Positions 33,624 through 42,033 of a stretch of DNA of 64,000 bases are shown here, piece by piece. Position numbers and translations under genes: made by a program. Each line of letters begins with the position of its first letter. The first letter of the stretch is position 1. The DNA comes from Variovorax beijingensis (lineage in GTDB: Bacteria > Pseudomonadota > Gammaproteobacteria > Burkholderiales > Burkholderiaceae_C): NCBI RefSeq assembly GCF_003951285.1, contig NZ_RXFQ01000006.1, forward strand, positions 62,001-126,000. The letters run 5' to 3'. Under the pieces are notes generated by a model, which searched no databases, was not told the origin of the DNA, and saw only the letters and a program-made list of their open reading frames with translations.

Positions 33624-34229
33624 TCACTGGCCCGTGAGCGCCGCGTAGGCCCTGCGCGTTGCGGGGCTCACGGCCTCGAGCAATTGCTCGTACGAGGTCT
33701 TGTGCCGCGCCAGCATGCGCGCCGAGGCCACCGTCTTCGACTTGCAGAACCAGTGGCAGGTGTGCTGCATCAGGAACAGTTCGGCCGACATGGTGAAGGC
33801 CTTGGCCTTTGGCGAGCGGCCCGCGTCATTGCGCATGACATCGGCAATGCCGCGCGCGTGGATGGCCAGCGCCTCGCGCAGGTCGAAGGTCGCGGCCGGA
33901 AACAGCTTGTGCGCGAAGGGAATGGCCACGGGCAGCTTGCTCACGCGCGCATCCGCCGCGTCGACCCGCGCAAATTCGGCGGCAAAGCTGTCGAACTGGG
34001 CCGAGAGCTTTTCCTCGGTGGAGTCGAGCAGGCTCCAGATCTGCTGGCGCCGCTCGGCGTTGTCCTCGCCCAGGCAGCGCAGGTAGCCTTCGGTGAGGCT
34101 CTCCATCAATCTTTCGATCTGGTATCTGCCCAGGTGGCTGCCGAGCAGCGCGATGCGCTGGCGCTGGTCCCTGGACTTGAGGATGTAGGCGCCGACGACG
34201 ATCGACGTCGCCAGGATAAGGATTTCCAT
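33624..34229 (-). CDS. Conserved hypothetical protein with N-terminal membrane helix
   Basis: 201 residues. MEILILATSIVVGAYIL is a single membrane segment, followed by a helical, charged cytoplasmic part (IERLMESLTEGYLRCLGED, EEKLSAQFDSFAAEF, FTMSAELFLMQHTCHWFCKSK). No family is recognised. It is convergent with creC (5-base gap) and separated from PBP1A by a hairpin, so it is probably monocistronic. Confidence 0.65.
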   Translation of the reverse strand: MEILILATSIVVGAYILKSRDQRQRIALLGSHLGRYQIERLMESLTEGYLRCLGEDNAERRQQIWSLLDSTEEKLSAQFDSFAAEFARVDAADARVSKLPVAIPFAHKLFPAATFDLREALAIHARGIADVMRNDAGRSPKAKAFTMSAELFLMQHTCHWFCKSKTVASARMLARHKTSYEQLLEAVSPATRRAYAALTGQ

Positions 34230-34258
34230 GGGGAAAGAGGCGTGGGAAGGTAAAGCGA

Positions 34259-34298
34259 AAGGAGCCGCACCGAGTGTAGAGACTCGCTACGGCTCCTT
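34259..34298 (-). terminator. Two-tier hairpin after the PBP1A gene
   Basis: Outer stem AAGGAGCCG / CGGCTCCTT and inner stem CGAGT / ACTCG, in the 83-bp gap after PBP1A. The T-run on the minus strand is weak (TTTCGCTTT), so termination may be partial. Confidence 0.55.
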
Positions 34299-34312
34299 CC
34301 CGCCATGCCGCC

Positions 34313-36721
34313 TCAGCGGAAGAAATCGAGGATGCGGTTGCGCTCTTCGGGCTGCGGCGGCGGGCCCAGCGGCGGCGGGGCAGCGAGGGGCGGCACACCC
34401 GTGAGTTCTTCGGCCGGCACTGGCGGCGCCTCGCTCTCCACGCCCAGGCTGGCCACGCTGTGGCCCGGCGTGAAGTCGTCGAAGTACCACTCGCCATCGA
34501 TGTTGACGACGCCCGGCGGCTCGGCAATCTTGCTCACCGGCACGCCCTTCAGCGCGGCTTGCATATAGCCGATCCAGATCGGCAGGCTCAGGCTGCCGCC
34601 GGTTTCGCCGCGCACGCCCAGCTGGCGCGGCGTGTCGTAGCCGATCCATGCAATGCCTACCGTCGTGGGCTGGAAGCCCGCGAACCAGGTGTCGAAGGAG
34701 TCGTTGGTGGTGCCGGTCTTGCCGAACAGGTCGTCGCGCCTGAGCGCCTGGTAGGCGCGCGCGGCGGTGCCGCCCTTCACCACGCTCTGCAGCAGCGAAT
34801 CCATGATGAAGGCGTTGCGCTCGGGAATGGCGCGGCGGCTTTCGTCGAGCACCGGCGGCTCGGTCTCGAGCAGTACCTTGTCGCGCAGGTCGGTGATGCG
34901 CGTGACCAGGTACGGATTGACCTTGTAGCCGCCATTGGCGAACACCGAATAGGCGGTGGCCATCTGCATCGGCGTGACCGAACCGGCGCCCAGCGCCATC
35001 GGCAGGTAGGCCGGATGCTTGTCCTTGTCGAAGCCGAAGCGGGTGATCCACTCCTGCGCATACGGCGCGCCGATGGCCTGCAGCACGCGCACCGTCACCA
35101 GGTTCTTCGACTTCATCAGTGCGGTGCGCAGCGGCATCGGTCCCTCGAAGCCGCCGTCGAAGTTCTTCGGTTCCCAGGGCTGGCCGCCCTGGGTGCCCGG
35201 CTCGAAGTACAGCGGCGCGTCGTTGACGATGGTCGCGGGCGTGAAGCCCTTCTCGAGCGCGGCCGAATAGATGAAGGGCTTGAAGCTCGAACCCGGCTGG
35301 CGCCAGGCCTGCGTCACGTGGTTGAACTTGTTCTTGCCGAAGTCGAAGCCGCCCACCAGCGACTTGATGGCGCCGGTGCGCGGGTCCATGCCGATGAAGG
35401 CGCCTTCCACTTCGGGCAGCTGCGTGATCTCCCAGGTGTTCTTCGGCGTGCGGGCCACGCGGATCACCGCGCCGCGGCGGATCTTGATATGGGGCGGTGC
35501 CTTCGCCGCGAGCCCCGACTGCGCGGGCCTGAGGCCTTCGCCGGTGATCTGCACGGTTTCGCCGTTCGCGCGCACCGCGTTGATTTCCTTGCTGCCGGCC
35601 TCCAGCACCACGGCGGCCATCACGTCGCCGTTGTCGGAGTGCTCGGCCAGCGCTTCGTCCACCGCCTCGTCGACTTCCTTGGGATCGCTCGGCAGGTCGA
35701 CGAAGCGCTCCGGCCCGCGATAGGGCTGGCGCCGCTCGTAGTCCATGATGCCCTTGCGCAGCGACCTGTAGGCCGCGGCCTGGTCGGCCGCGACCAGCGA
35801 GGTGTAGACCTTCATGCCGCTGGTGTAGATGCTGTCGCCGTACTGCGCGTACATCATCTGGCGCACCGTCTCGGCCACGTATTCCGCATGCAGCCGGTCC
35901 GGGTCGGCGGCATCGCGCAGGTGCAGCTCCTCCTTCTTGGCCTCGGCCGCCTGCTCGGCGGTGATGAAGCCGGTTTCCTGCATGCGGTCGATCACGTAGA
36001 GCTGGCGTGCGCGGGCGCGCCGCGGATTGGCCACCGGGTTGTTCGCGCCGGGCGCCTTGGGCAGGCCGGCCAGCATGGCGGCTTCGGCCAGCGTGACGTT
36101 CTGCAGCGGCTTGCCGAAATAAGCCTCGGACGCAGCGGCAAAACCATAGGCGCGATTGCCCAGGTAGATCTGGTTCAGGTAGATCTCCAGGATCTGGTCC
36201 TTGCTGAGCTGCTGCTCCAGGCGCAGGGCCAGCAGGATCTCGTAGGCCTTGCGGCTCAGCGTGCGTTCGGAGCTCAGGTAGACGTTGCGCGCCACCTGCA
36301 TCGTGATGGTCGATGCGCCCTGCTTGCGTCCGCCCTTCAGGCTGGCCACGGCCGCGCGCGCGAAGCCCTTGTAGTCGACACCGCCATGGTCGTAGAAGCG
36401 CGCATCTTCCACCGCGAGCACGGCGTCCTTCATGACCTTGGGGATGCTGGCAAATGGCGTGAGCGTGCGGCGCTCCTCGCCGAACTCGCCGATCAGCGTG
36501 CCTTCGACCGTGTACACGCGCAGGGGCAGCTTCGGCCGGTAGTCGGCCAGTTCGGAAATGTCGGGCAGCCGGGGATAGATGGCGGCCACCGCAACGACGG
36601 CGGCCACCAGCAGCACCAGCGTGCCGGAGCCGAGCGCGATGGCGCTCCACCGCGCCGCGCGCCGCAGCTTCACCGAACGCGGCGAGCGCGCGGGCTCGGT
36701 GGAAGGAGAAGAATCGTCCAT
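34313..36721 (-). CDS. mrcA: Penicillin-binding protein 1A
   Basis: 802 residues: cytoplasmic N-terminus, one helix (LGSGTLVLLVAAVVAVAAIYP), GT51 glycosyltransferase domain (AVEDARFYDHGGVDYKG, GASTITMQVARN, ILEIYLNQIYLGNRAYG), OB-like insert, and transpeptidase domain with SxxK (GSSFKPFIYSA), SKN (KSKNLVTV) and KTG (FGKTGTTND). A Pro-rich tail ends the protein. It polymerises and cross-links peptidoglycan. It starts 48 bases after creD in the same direction, suggesting a creD-mrcA operon under CreB. ATG 36721 is preferred to an upstream TTG. Confidence 0.95.
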   Translation of the reverse strand: MDDSSPSTEPARSPRSVKLRRAARWSAIALGSGTLVLLVAAVVAVAAIYPRLPDISELADYRPKLPLRVYTVEGTLIGEFGEERRTLTPFASIPKVMKDAVLAVEDARFYDHGGVDYKGFARAAVASLKGGRKQGASTITMQVARNVYLSSERTLSRKAYEILLALRLEQQLSKDQILEIYLNQIYLGNRAYGFAAASEAYFGKPLQNVTLAEAAMLAGLPKAPGANNPVANPRRARARQLYVIDRMQETGFITAEQAAEAKKEELHLRDAADPDRLHAEYVAETVRQMMYAQYGDSIYTSGMKVYTSLVAADQAAAYRSLRKGIMDYERRQPYRGPERFVDLPSDPKEVDEAVDEALAEHSDNGDVMAAVVLEAGSKEINAVRANGETVQITGEGLRPAQSGLAAKAPPHIKIRRGAVIRVARTPKNTWEITQLPEVEGAFIGMDPRTGAIKSLVGGFDFGKNKFNHVTQAWRQPGSSFKPFIYSAALEKGFTPATIVNDAPLYFEPGTQGGQPWEPKNFDGGFEGPMPLRTALMKSKNLVTVRVLQAIGAPYAQEWITRFGFDKDKHPAYLPMALGAGSVTPMQMATAYSVFANGGYKVNPYLVTRITDLRDKVLLETEPPVLDESRRAIPERNAFIMDSLLQSVVKGGTAARAYQALRRDDLFGKTGTTNDSFDTWFAGFQPTTVGIAWIGYDTPRQLGVRGETGGSLSLPIWIGYMQAALKGVPVSKIAEPPGVVNIDGEWYFDDFTPGHSVASLGVESEAPPVPAEELTGVPPLAAPPPLGPPPQPEERNRILDFFR

Positions 36722-36769
36722 GGGAATCAGTGGCAAAAAGGTAAGGAAAAAAACAGTCCGTAGCGTTGG

Positions 36770-38242
36770 TTACACGGACGCGGCCGCCTCAGGTAAGACC
36801 GGCTCGGGCGTTCGGGGGTTCCCGGCCGACAGTGCATACCAGTCGACCTTGCGCGTGGCGAGCATCAGCACCGTCAGCATGCCGAATGTCAGCAGGGCGC
36901 CGAGCAGCAGCGCATTGCTTTCCGATGCCAGCAGGCCGTAGAGCGCGCCATAGAGTACCGCGACATAGGCTCCGAAGCCCGCGCCGCGTTTCCAGCTTTG
37001 CAAGACCGCGCTGAAATAGATGCCGAGCAGCAGCACGCTCGCGCCGGCCGCGCTGGCGTAGGCCAGCGAGAAAGCCAGCTTCTCGGACAGGGCCAGCAGC
37101 AGCAGGAAGAACAGCGCGATCGAGAGGCCGACCAGGCCGTATTGCACCGGATGCATGCGCTGCCTGCGGAACAGCTCGAACATGAAGGCCGCCATGATCA
37201 CCAGGCCGATGAAGAGCGCGCCGTACTTGCCGGCGCGCGTGCTCATCGAATACACGTTGACCGGCTGCGCGAGCGACACGTCGAAGGTCTGCAGCGGGCC
37301 GAGGTTGCGTTGCGCATGGTTGGTTGCAACTACGGCTGCCGCCGTGGCGGCATCGCCGCGGCCCGACAGTCCGGCGCGCACCTGCTCGCGTGCGGAAGTC
37401 ACGAGCGAGGACACGCGCCAGTGCGCATCGAAGCCCTGCGGCGTCACTTCGCGCTGCGTGGCGAGAAAGCGGCCGCCGAAACTCGGATGCGCCCAGGGTG
37501 AGCGCAGGTGGGCGGTGGTTTCTTCGGCAATCGGCACCATGGAGAGCGTGTCCTGCCCGACGAGGCCGAGCTTCATCTCGAACGGCAGCGCAGCCTTTGC
37601 CTCCCATGCGGCGAGCGCTGCGCCGGTGAGCGGTGCGTGGATGCCATCGGCCAGCGAGGCGTCGTCCGCCAGGCCCGGCACGCGCTGCCTGAAACGCAAG
37701 GCCTCGCCGTTCATCGCGATCGAAGGCGAACCATCGATCCCGCGCAGGTCGCTCGTGCCGAAGACGACGAAAGGTGCCTTGAATTCGATGCGCGAATCGG
37801 TCTCGCTGTGCGCCACCGATTTGGGATCGAAGGGCGCAAAGCCGCCGCCGAGCGTGGCGTCGAGCGTATAGAACGGAATCCTGAAGATGCCCCGGTAGCG
37901 TTCGTGCGGTGCCATCGAACCTTCGATGTGCAGCTTGTCGGGAAACACCACATGGGTCATTTCCTTGCTGCGCGCCTCCTGGCCGATCACGCGGCCTTGC
38001 GCATTGCGAAGCGGCTCCATCCAGCGCTCCACATAGGGCACCAGCAGCAGCGGGCCCACCACGGTCTGCGGGCCCGCGTAGGTGGCGGCGAGTTCCGCGG
38101 CCGCCTCGCGCTGGCTGTTGCCGCGCTCGCGGTTGATCGCATTGATCTCGGCCAGCGGGATGCACAGCAAGAGCGTGAGCAGCAGCAGCCCGGCCACCTT
38201 GACCAGCATCGAACCCTGCAGGGCCTTCAGCAACTGGAACAT
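36770..38242 (-). CDS. creD: Inner-membrane protein CreD
   Basis: 490 residues with the CreD pattern: N-terminal helix (VKVAGLLLLTLLLCIPLAEI), long periplasmic domain with NSQREAAAELAATYAGPQTVVGP and SEFGGRFL-type motif SFGGRFLATQREVTPQGFDAHWRVS, then QPVNVYSMSTRAGKYGALFIGL and four to five C-terminal helices. creD is the most strongly CreB-induced gene in several bacteria and affects envelope integrity. A CreB tag lies 82 bases upstream of its ATG. Confidence 0.93.
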   Translation of the reverse strand: MFQLLKALQGSMLVKVAGLLLLTLLLCIPLAEINAINRERGNSQREAAAELAATYAGPQTVVGPLLLVPYVERWMEPLRNAQGRVIGQEARSKEMTHVVFPDKLHIEGSMAPHERYRGIFRIPFYTLDATLGGGFAPFDPKSVAHSETDSRIEFKAPFVVFGTSDLRGIDGSPSIAMNGEALRFRQRVPGLADDASLADGIHAPLTGAALAAWEAKAALPFEMKLGLVGQDTLSMVPIAEETTAHLRSPWAHPSFGGRFLATQREVTPQGFDAHWRVSSLVTSAREQVRAGLSGRGDAATAAAVVATNHAQRNLGPLQTFDVSLAQPVNVYSMSTRAGKYGALFIGLVIMAAFMFELFRRQRMHPVQYGLVGLSIALFFLLLLALSEKLAFSLAYASAAGASVLLLGIYFSAVLQSWKRGAGFGAYVAVLYGALYGLLASESNALLLGALLTFGMLTVLMLATRKVDWYALSAGNPRTPEPVLPEAAASV

Positions 38243-38323
38243 GTTTTTCTCCTCGTCGATTGTCGAAGCCGCGATGCTCGCCGTGCCATCCGAAGCGCGT
38301 GTGAAGCGCAGCCGCCGGCAGAC

Positions 38324-38339
38324 TTCACACAGGCTTCAC
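38324..38339. promoter_or_regulatory. CreB tag between creD and the VIT/VWA gene
   Basis: TTCAC-ACAGGC-TTCAC is a perfect TTCAC direct repeat with a 6-base spacer, the known CreB recognition pattern. A reverse single half (GTGAA, 38301-38305) is nearby. It lies 82 bases from the creD start and 112 bases from the VIT/VWA start, so it could serve both divergent operons. Confidence 0.8.
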
Positions 38340-38450
38340 ACAAGGCGGCATCCGCACGCCGGACTTCAAGGAGCCTTCCAATTTCCTTCTCGCGCGGTGC
38401 CGACAGTTGCGGCTGTGCAAGTTCGCACGGACACCAACACCCACACCGCC

Positions 38451-40526
38451 ATGGATGCCCACAACTCCACCCGTCCCGGCCGCTGGCTCTGGCTCGCCAC
38501 CGTGAGCCTGGCCACGGCGGGCTTCGTCGCGCTCAGCCTGAACCCCGTGCATGCCCAGGAAGCACCGGGCCCGCGGCTGAAGACCGAGAGCCCGTACTTC
38601 TTCGTGAAGAGCGACGATCCCTCGGTCGACCGCCTGCCGCTCAAGGCCACCGAGGTGGCGGTGAAGATCTCGGGCGTCATTGCTGACGTGACCGTCACGC
38701 AGACCTACCGCAACGAAGGCCAGCGCGCCATCGAAGCCAGGTATGTTTTTCCGGGCTCGACCAAGGCTGCCGTGAGCGGCCTCAACGTGCGCCTGGCCGA
38801 CCGGCTGATCACCGCGCAGATCCGCGAGAAGCAGCAGGCGCAGATCGAATACGACACCGCCAGGAAGGAAGGCAAGACCGCCGCGCTGCTCGAGCAGCAC
38901 CTGCCCAACGTGTTCCAGATGAACGTCGCCAACATCCTGCCGGGCGACGACGTGAAGGTGGAGCTGCGCTACACCGAACTGCTGGTGCCGCAGTCGGGCA
39001 ACTATGCGTTCGTCTTTCCCACCGTGGTGGGCCCGCGCTACAACAGTCCGCAGTCGCAGAACGCCCAGGCGAAGTGGGTGGCGCAGCCCACGCTGCGCGC
39101 GGGGGTGGCGTCCGGCACCAGCTTCAGGCTCAAGGCCAGCATCGACACGCCCATGGGCCTGAAGGAGGTGCGTTCCTCTTCCCACGCCATCGAGGTGAAG
39201 AAGAGCGATGAAGACCGCCATGCCGACATCGTGCTCGCGGCCGACGGCCGGCCGGCGGACAACCGCGACTTCGTGCTCGACTACCGCCTTGCGGGCGAAA
39301 GGATCGAATCGGGCCTGATGCTCTACAAGGGCCAGAACACCGGCGGCAGTGCCGAGAACTTCTTTCTCGCGATGGTCGAGCCGCCCAAGGCCGTGGCCGC
39401 CAGCGCGATCTCGCCGCGCGACTACATCTTCGTGGTCGACATCTCGGGTTCGATGCACGGCTTTCCGCTCGACACCGCCAAGACGGTGCTCGAACGCCTG
39501 ATCGGCGGCCTCAGGCCGAGCGATACCTTCAACGTGCTGCTGTTCTCGGGCAGCAACAAGATGCTCTCGCCCAAATCGGTGCCGGCTACGCGCGCCAACA
39601 TCGAGCAGGCGCTGGCCACCATCCAGAACTACGGCGGCAGCGGCAGCACCGAGCTGATTCCCGCGCTCAAGCGCGTCTACGCCGAGCCGAAGGAAGAGAA
39701 CGTGTCGCGCACCGTGGTCCTGGTGACGGACGGCTACGTGAGCGTGGAGCGCGAGGCTTTCGAGCTCGTGCGCAAGAACCTTTCGAGGGCCAATGTGTTC
39801 GCCTTCGGCATCGGTTCGTCGGTGAACCGCAGCCTCATGGAAGGCATTGCGCGCGCCGGCATGGGCGAGCCCTTCATCATCACCGACCCGATCCAGGCGC
39901 CGGAGCAGGCCGCGCGCTTCCGCCGCATGGTGGAGTCGCCGGTGCTCACCAACGTGAAGCTGACTTTCGGCGGGCTCGACGTGTACGACGTGGAGCCGCA
40001 GGCGCTGCCCGACGTGCTGGGCGAGCGCCCGGTGATCGTGTTCGGCAAGTGGCGCGCGGACGCCGAGGGCAAGGCCAAGGGCCGCGTCATCGTCGAAGGC
40101 CAGGGCGCCAATGGCCCGTACCGCCAGGAACTGCGTATCGACCCGCAACTGCGCCAGGACACGGCCGCGCTGCGCACGCTGTGGGCGCGCCACCGCATTC
40201 AGAGCCTGAGCGACCAGGAGACGCTCGAGGGCGGCAGCGCCTTCAAGGAGCGCATCACCGAGCTCGGCCTGAAGTACAGCCTGCTGACCCAGTACACCAG
40301 CTTCATCGCGGTGGACAAGGTGGTGCGCAACCCCGCGCCGCAGAACAGCGTGGGCGTGAACCAGCCGCTGCCGCTGCCGCAGGGCGTGAGCGAACTCGCA
40401 CTCGGCGCCGAGGTGCCGAGCACGCCGGAGCCCGAGACGCTGGGCGCCATTGCCGTGGTGCTGTCGATGCTCGCGATGCTGCGCCGCCGCGCGCGCCGCA
40501 ACGACCCGCGCCGCTTCACGGCCTGA
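38451..40526 (+). CDS. VIT and von Willebrand A domain protein with PEP-CTERM-like tail
   Basis: 691 residues. Signal peptide (LWLATVSLATAGFVALSLNPVHAQ), VIT domain at about 60-190 (VAVKISGVIADVTVTQTYRN, LPNVFQMNVANILPGDDVKVELRY), and VWA domain from about 320 with MIDAS VVDISGSMH (Asp330). The C-terminus PSTPEPETLGAIAVVLSMLA followed by MLRRRARR is a PEP-CTERM sorting signal: PEP motif, hydrophobic helix, basic end. The exosortase gene is 17 bases downstream and is its probable processing enzyme. The architecture parallels the sortase-anchored VIT/VWA proteins of other proteobacteria, with an exosortase signal instead. Confidence 0.9.
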   Translation: MDAHNSTRPGRWLWLATVSLATAGFVALSLNPVHAQEAPGPRLKTESPYFFVKSDDPSVDRLPLKATEVAVKISGVIADVTVTQTYRNEGQRAIEARYVFPGSTKAAVSGLNVRLADRLITAQIREKQQAQIEYDTARKEGKTAALLEQHLPNVFQMNVANILPGDDVKVELRYTELLVPQSGNYAFVFPTVVGPRYNSPQSQNAQAKWVAQPTLRAGVASGTSFRLKASIDTPMGLKEVRSSSHAIEVKKSDEDRHADIVLAADGRPADNRDFVLDYRLAGERIESGLMLYKGQNTGGSAENFFLAMVEPPKAVAASAISPRDYIFVVDISGSMHGFPLDTAKTVLERLIGGLRPSDTFNVLLFSGSNKMLSPKSVPATRANIEQALATIQNYGGSGSTELIPALKRVYAEPKEENVSRTVVLVTDGYVSVEREAFELVRKNLSRANVFAFGIGSSVNRSLMEGIARAGMGEPFIITDPIQAPEQAARFRRMVESPVLTNVKLTFGGLDVYDVEPQALPDVLGERPVIVFGKWRADAEGKAKGRVIVEGQGANGPYRQELRIDPQLRQDTAALRTLWARHRIQSLSDQETLEGGSAFKERITELGLKYSLLTQYTSFIAVDKVVRNPAPQNSVGVNQPLPLPQGVSELALGAEVPSTPEPETLGAIAVVLSMLAMLRRRARRNDPRRFTA

Positions 40527-40543
40527 GCCAGGGAAAAAGAAAA

Positions 40544-41473
40544 ATGTCATTGGCCGCACTCGCCCATCGCCATCCGCGCATCGTGGATTGGGGCATCCAC
40601 GTCGACCGTGCACCGGCTGCCGGCTGGCTCGCACTGCAATTCGCCGCGCTCGCGCCGACCTGGGCCTGGATGGCCCGGCGCCTGCGCGATGGCTCCGACG
40701 ATCCGCTGGGCCTGCTGGCGCTGGCCGCCCTGGCTGCGCTGGCTTGGCATTGCCGGCGCGAACTGCGGGCCGCGCCGCAGCTGGGCTGGCTGGCGCTGGC
40801 CGGCGCCGGCACCGTGCTGGCGACCGTGCTGCGCACCGGGCTCGGCGCCCTGCCCGCGCTGCCGCCGCTCGCCGCGGGCCTGGTGGCCGTGCTGGCGCTG
40901 GCCTGCGGCCTGCTGGCCTTCCTGCCGCGGCGCGTGGCCGTGCTGCCGGTGGCCGGCCTGGCGGTGCTTGCGCTGCCGCTGCTGTCGTCGCTGCAGTTCT
41001 ATGCAGGCTATCCGCTGCGCGTGATCACGGCCGAGGCGAGCCGCTGGCTGCTGGCGCCGGGCTTCAGCGTGGCGCGCGAGGGAAGCAGCCTGGTGGTCGA
41101 TGGCCGGCTGGTGATCGTCGACGCGCCGTGCTCGGGCGTGCAGATGGTGTGGCTCGGCTACTTCACGGCCTGCGCGGTTGCGCTCTGGGCCCGCCAGAGC
41201 GATCGCGGCTTCCTGCGCCGGCTGCCGATGGTCGGCCTGCTGGTGCTGGGCGGCAACATCCTGCGCAACAGCGTGCTGATTGCATTCGAAGGCGCAGGCC
41301 ATCCGCTCGCGCCCTGGGCGCACAACCTGCTCGGTCTGCTGGTGCTGGCCGCGGTATGCAGCGGCATCGCCCGCCTGATGGTGCCGATGCGCGCCGTGCC
41401 CCCGTTCGCCGACCGGCCGATCCCGGGCCTGATCACCGCGCAAGGAGGCCGCCATGTCGACACGGTTCTTTGA
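40544..41473 (+). CDS. Exosortase (XrtQ-like), dedicated to the adjacent protein
   Basis: 309 residues with about eight membrane helices. The active site is complete: Cys196 in DAPCSGVQMVWLGYFTA, Arg241 in GGNILRNSVLIAFE, His260 in PWAHNLLGLLVLA. Exosortases cleave PEP-CTERM proteins at the membrane. The only tail of that kind seen in the window is the gene just upstream, so this looks like a one-enzyme, one-target pair. I believe this is the exosortase Q type, from memory. The 3' end overlaps the EpsI-like gene by 20 bases. Confidence 0.88.
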   Translation: MSLAALAHRHPRIVDWGIHVDRAPAAGWLALQFAALAPTWAWMARRLRDGSDDPLGLLALAALAALAWHCRRELRAAPQLGWLALAGAGTVLATVLRTGLGALPALPPLAAGLVAVLALACGLLAFLPRRVAVLPVAGLAVLALPLLSSLQFYAGYPLRVITAEASRWLLAPGFSVAREGSSLVVDGRLVIVDAPCSGVQMVWLGYFTACAVALWARQSDRGFLRRLPMVGLLVLGGNILRNSVLIAFEGAGHPLAPWAHNLLGLLVLAAVCSGIARLMVPMRAVPPFADRPIPGLITAQGGRHVDTVL

Positions 41474-42023
41474 GGCGCTGTTTGCCAACCATTTCATCAA
41501 CCGCATCGGCCACAAGACGGCCTTCGCGCTCGCGATGCTGCTGTGCATGCTGTGGTCGACCGCGGCGGTGCTGCGCGCGCCGCCCGAGCCTTCGATGGCC
41601 ATGGCCTCGCATGAATGGCCCAGCCAATGGGACGGCGTTCCATTGCGGCCACTGGCGCTCGGCGACGTCGAGCAGCGTTTTGCCGACCGCTTTCCGGGCG
41701 CCATCGGCCGCATGACCGACGGCACGCAGACGATCGTGATGCGTGCGGTGAATGCCCCCACGCGCATGCTGCATCCGGCGGCCGACTGCTACCGCGCGCT
41801 GGGTTTCCGCATCGAACAGGCGCGGCTCGAACGCGATGCGCAGGAGCGGCTGTGGCGCTGTTTTGTTGCGCAACGGCACAGCACGCAAAAGATCCGTGTC
41901 TGCGAGCGCATCGTCGATGCCGAAGGCACGTCTTTCACCGACACTTCAGCCTGGTACTGGGCGGCGGCCAGTGGACGCTCGAGCGGTCCGTGGCAAGCTG
42001 TGACGGTGGCGAGGCCGATGTGA
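41454..42023 (+). CDS. EpsI-like exosortase-associated protein
   Basis: 189 residues with one N-terminal helix (TAFALAMLLCMLWSTAAVL) and a periplasmic domain. The segment MLHPAADCYRALGFRIEQ resembles the HPxxCY motif of EpsI, the usual exosortase partner. It contains cysteines at this motif and at RCFVAQ and RVCERI. AAGGAGG precedes the ATG. The protein is shorter than classical EpsI (about 220). It follows the exosortase with overlap, supporting a joint complex. Confidence 0.75.
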   Translation: MSTRFFEALFANHFINRIGHKTAFALAMLLCMLWSTAAVLRAPPEPSMAMASHEWPSQWDGVPLRPLALGDVEQRFADRFPGAIGRMTDGTQTIVMRAVNAPTRMLHPAADCYRALGFRIEQARLERDAQERLWRCFVAQRHSTQKIRVCERIVDAEGTSFTDTSAWYWAAASGRSSGPWQAVTVARPM

Positions 42024-42033
42024 TGAGAGTTTT

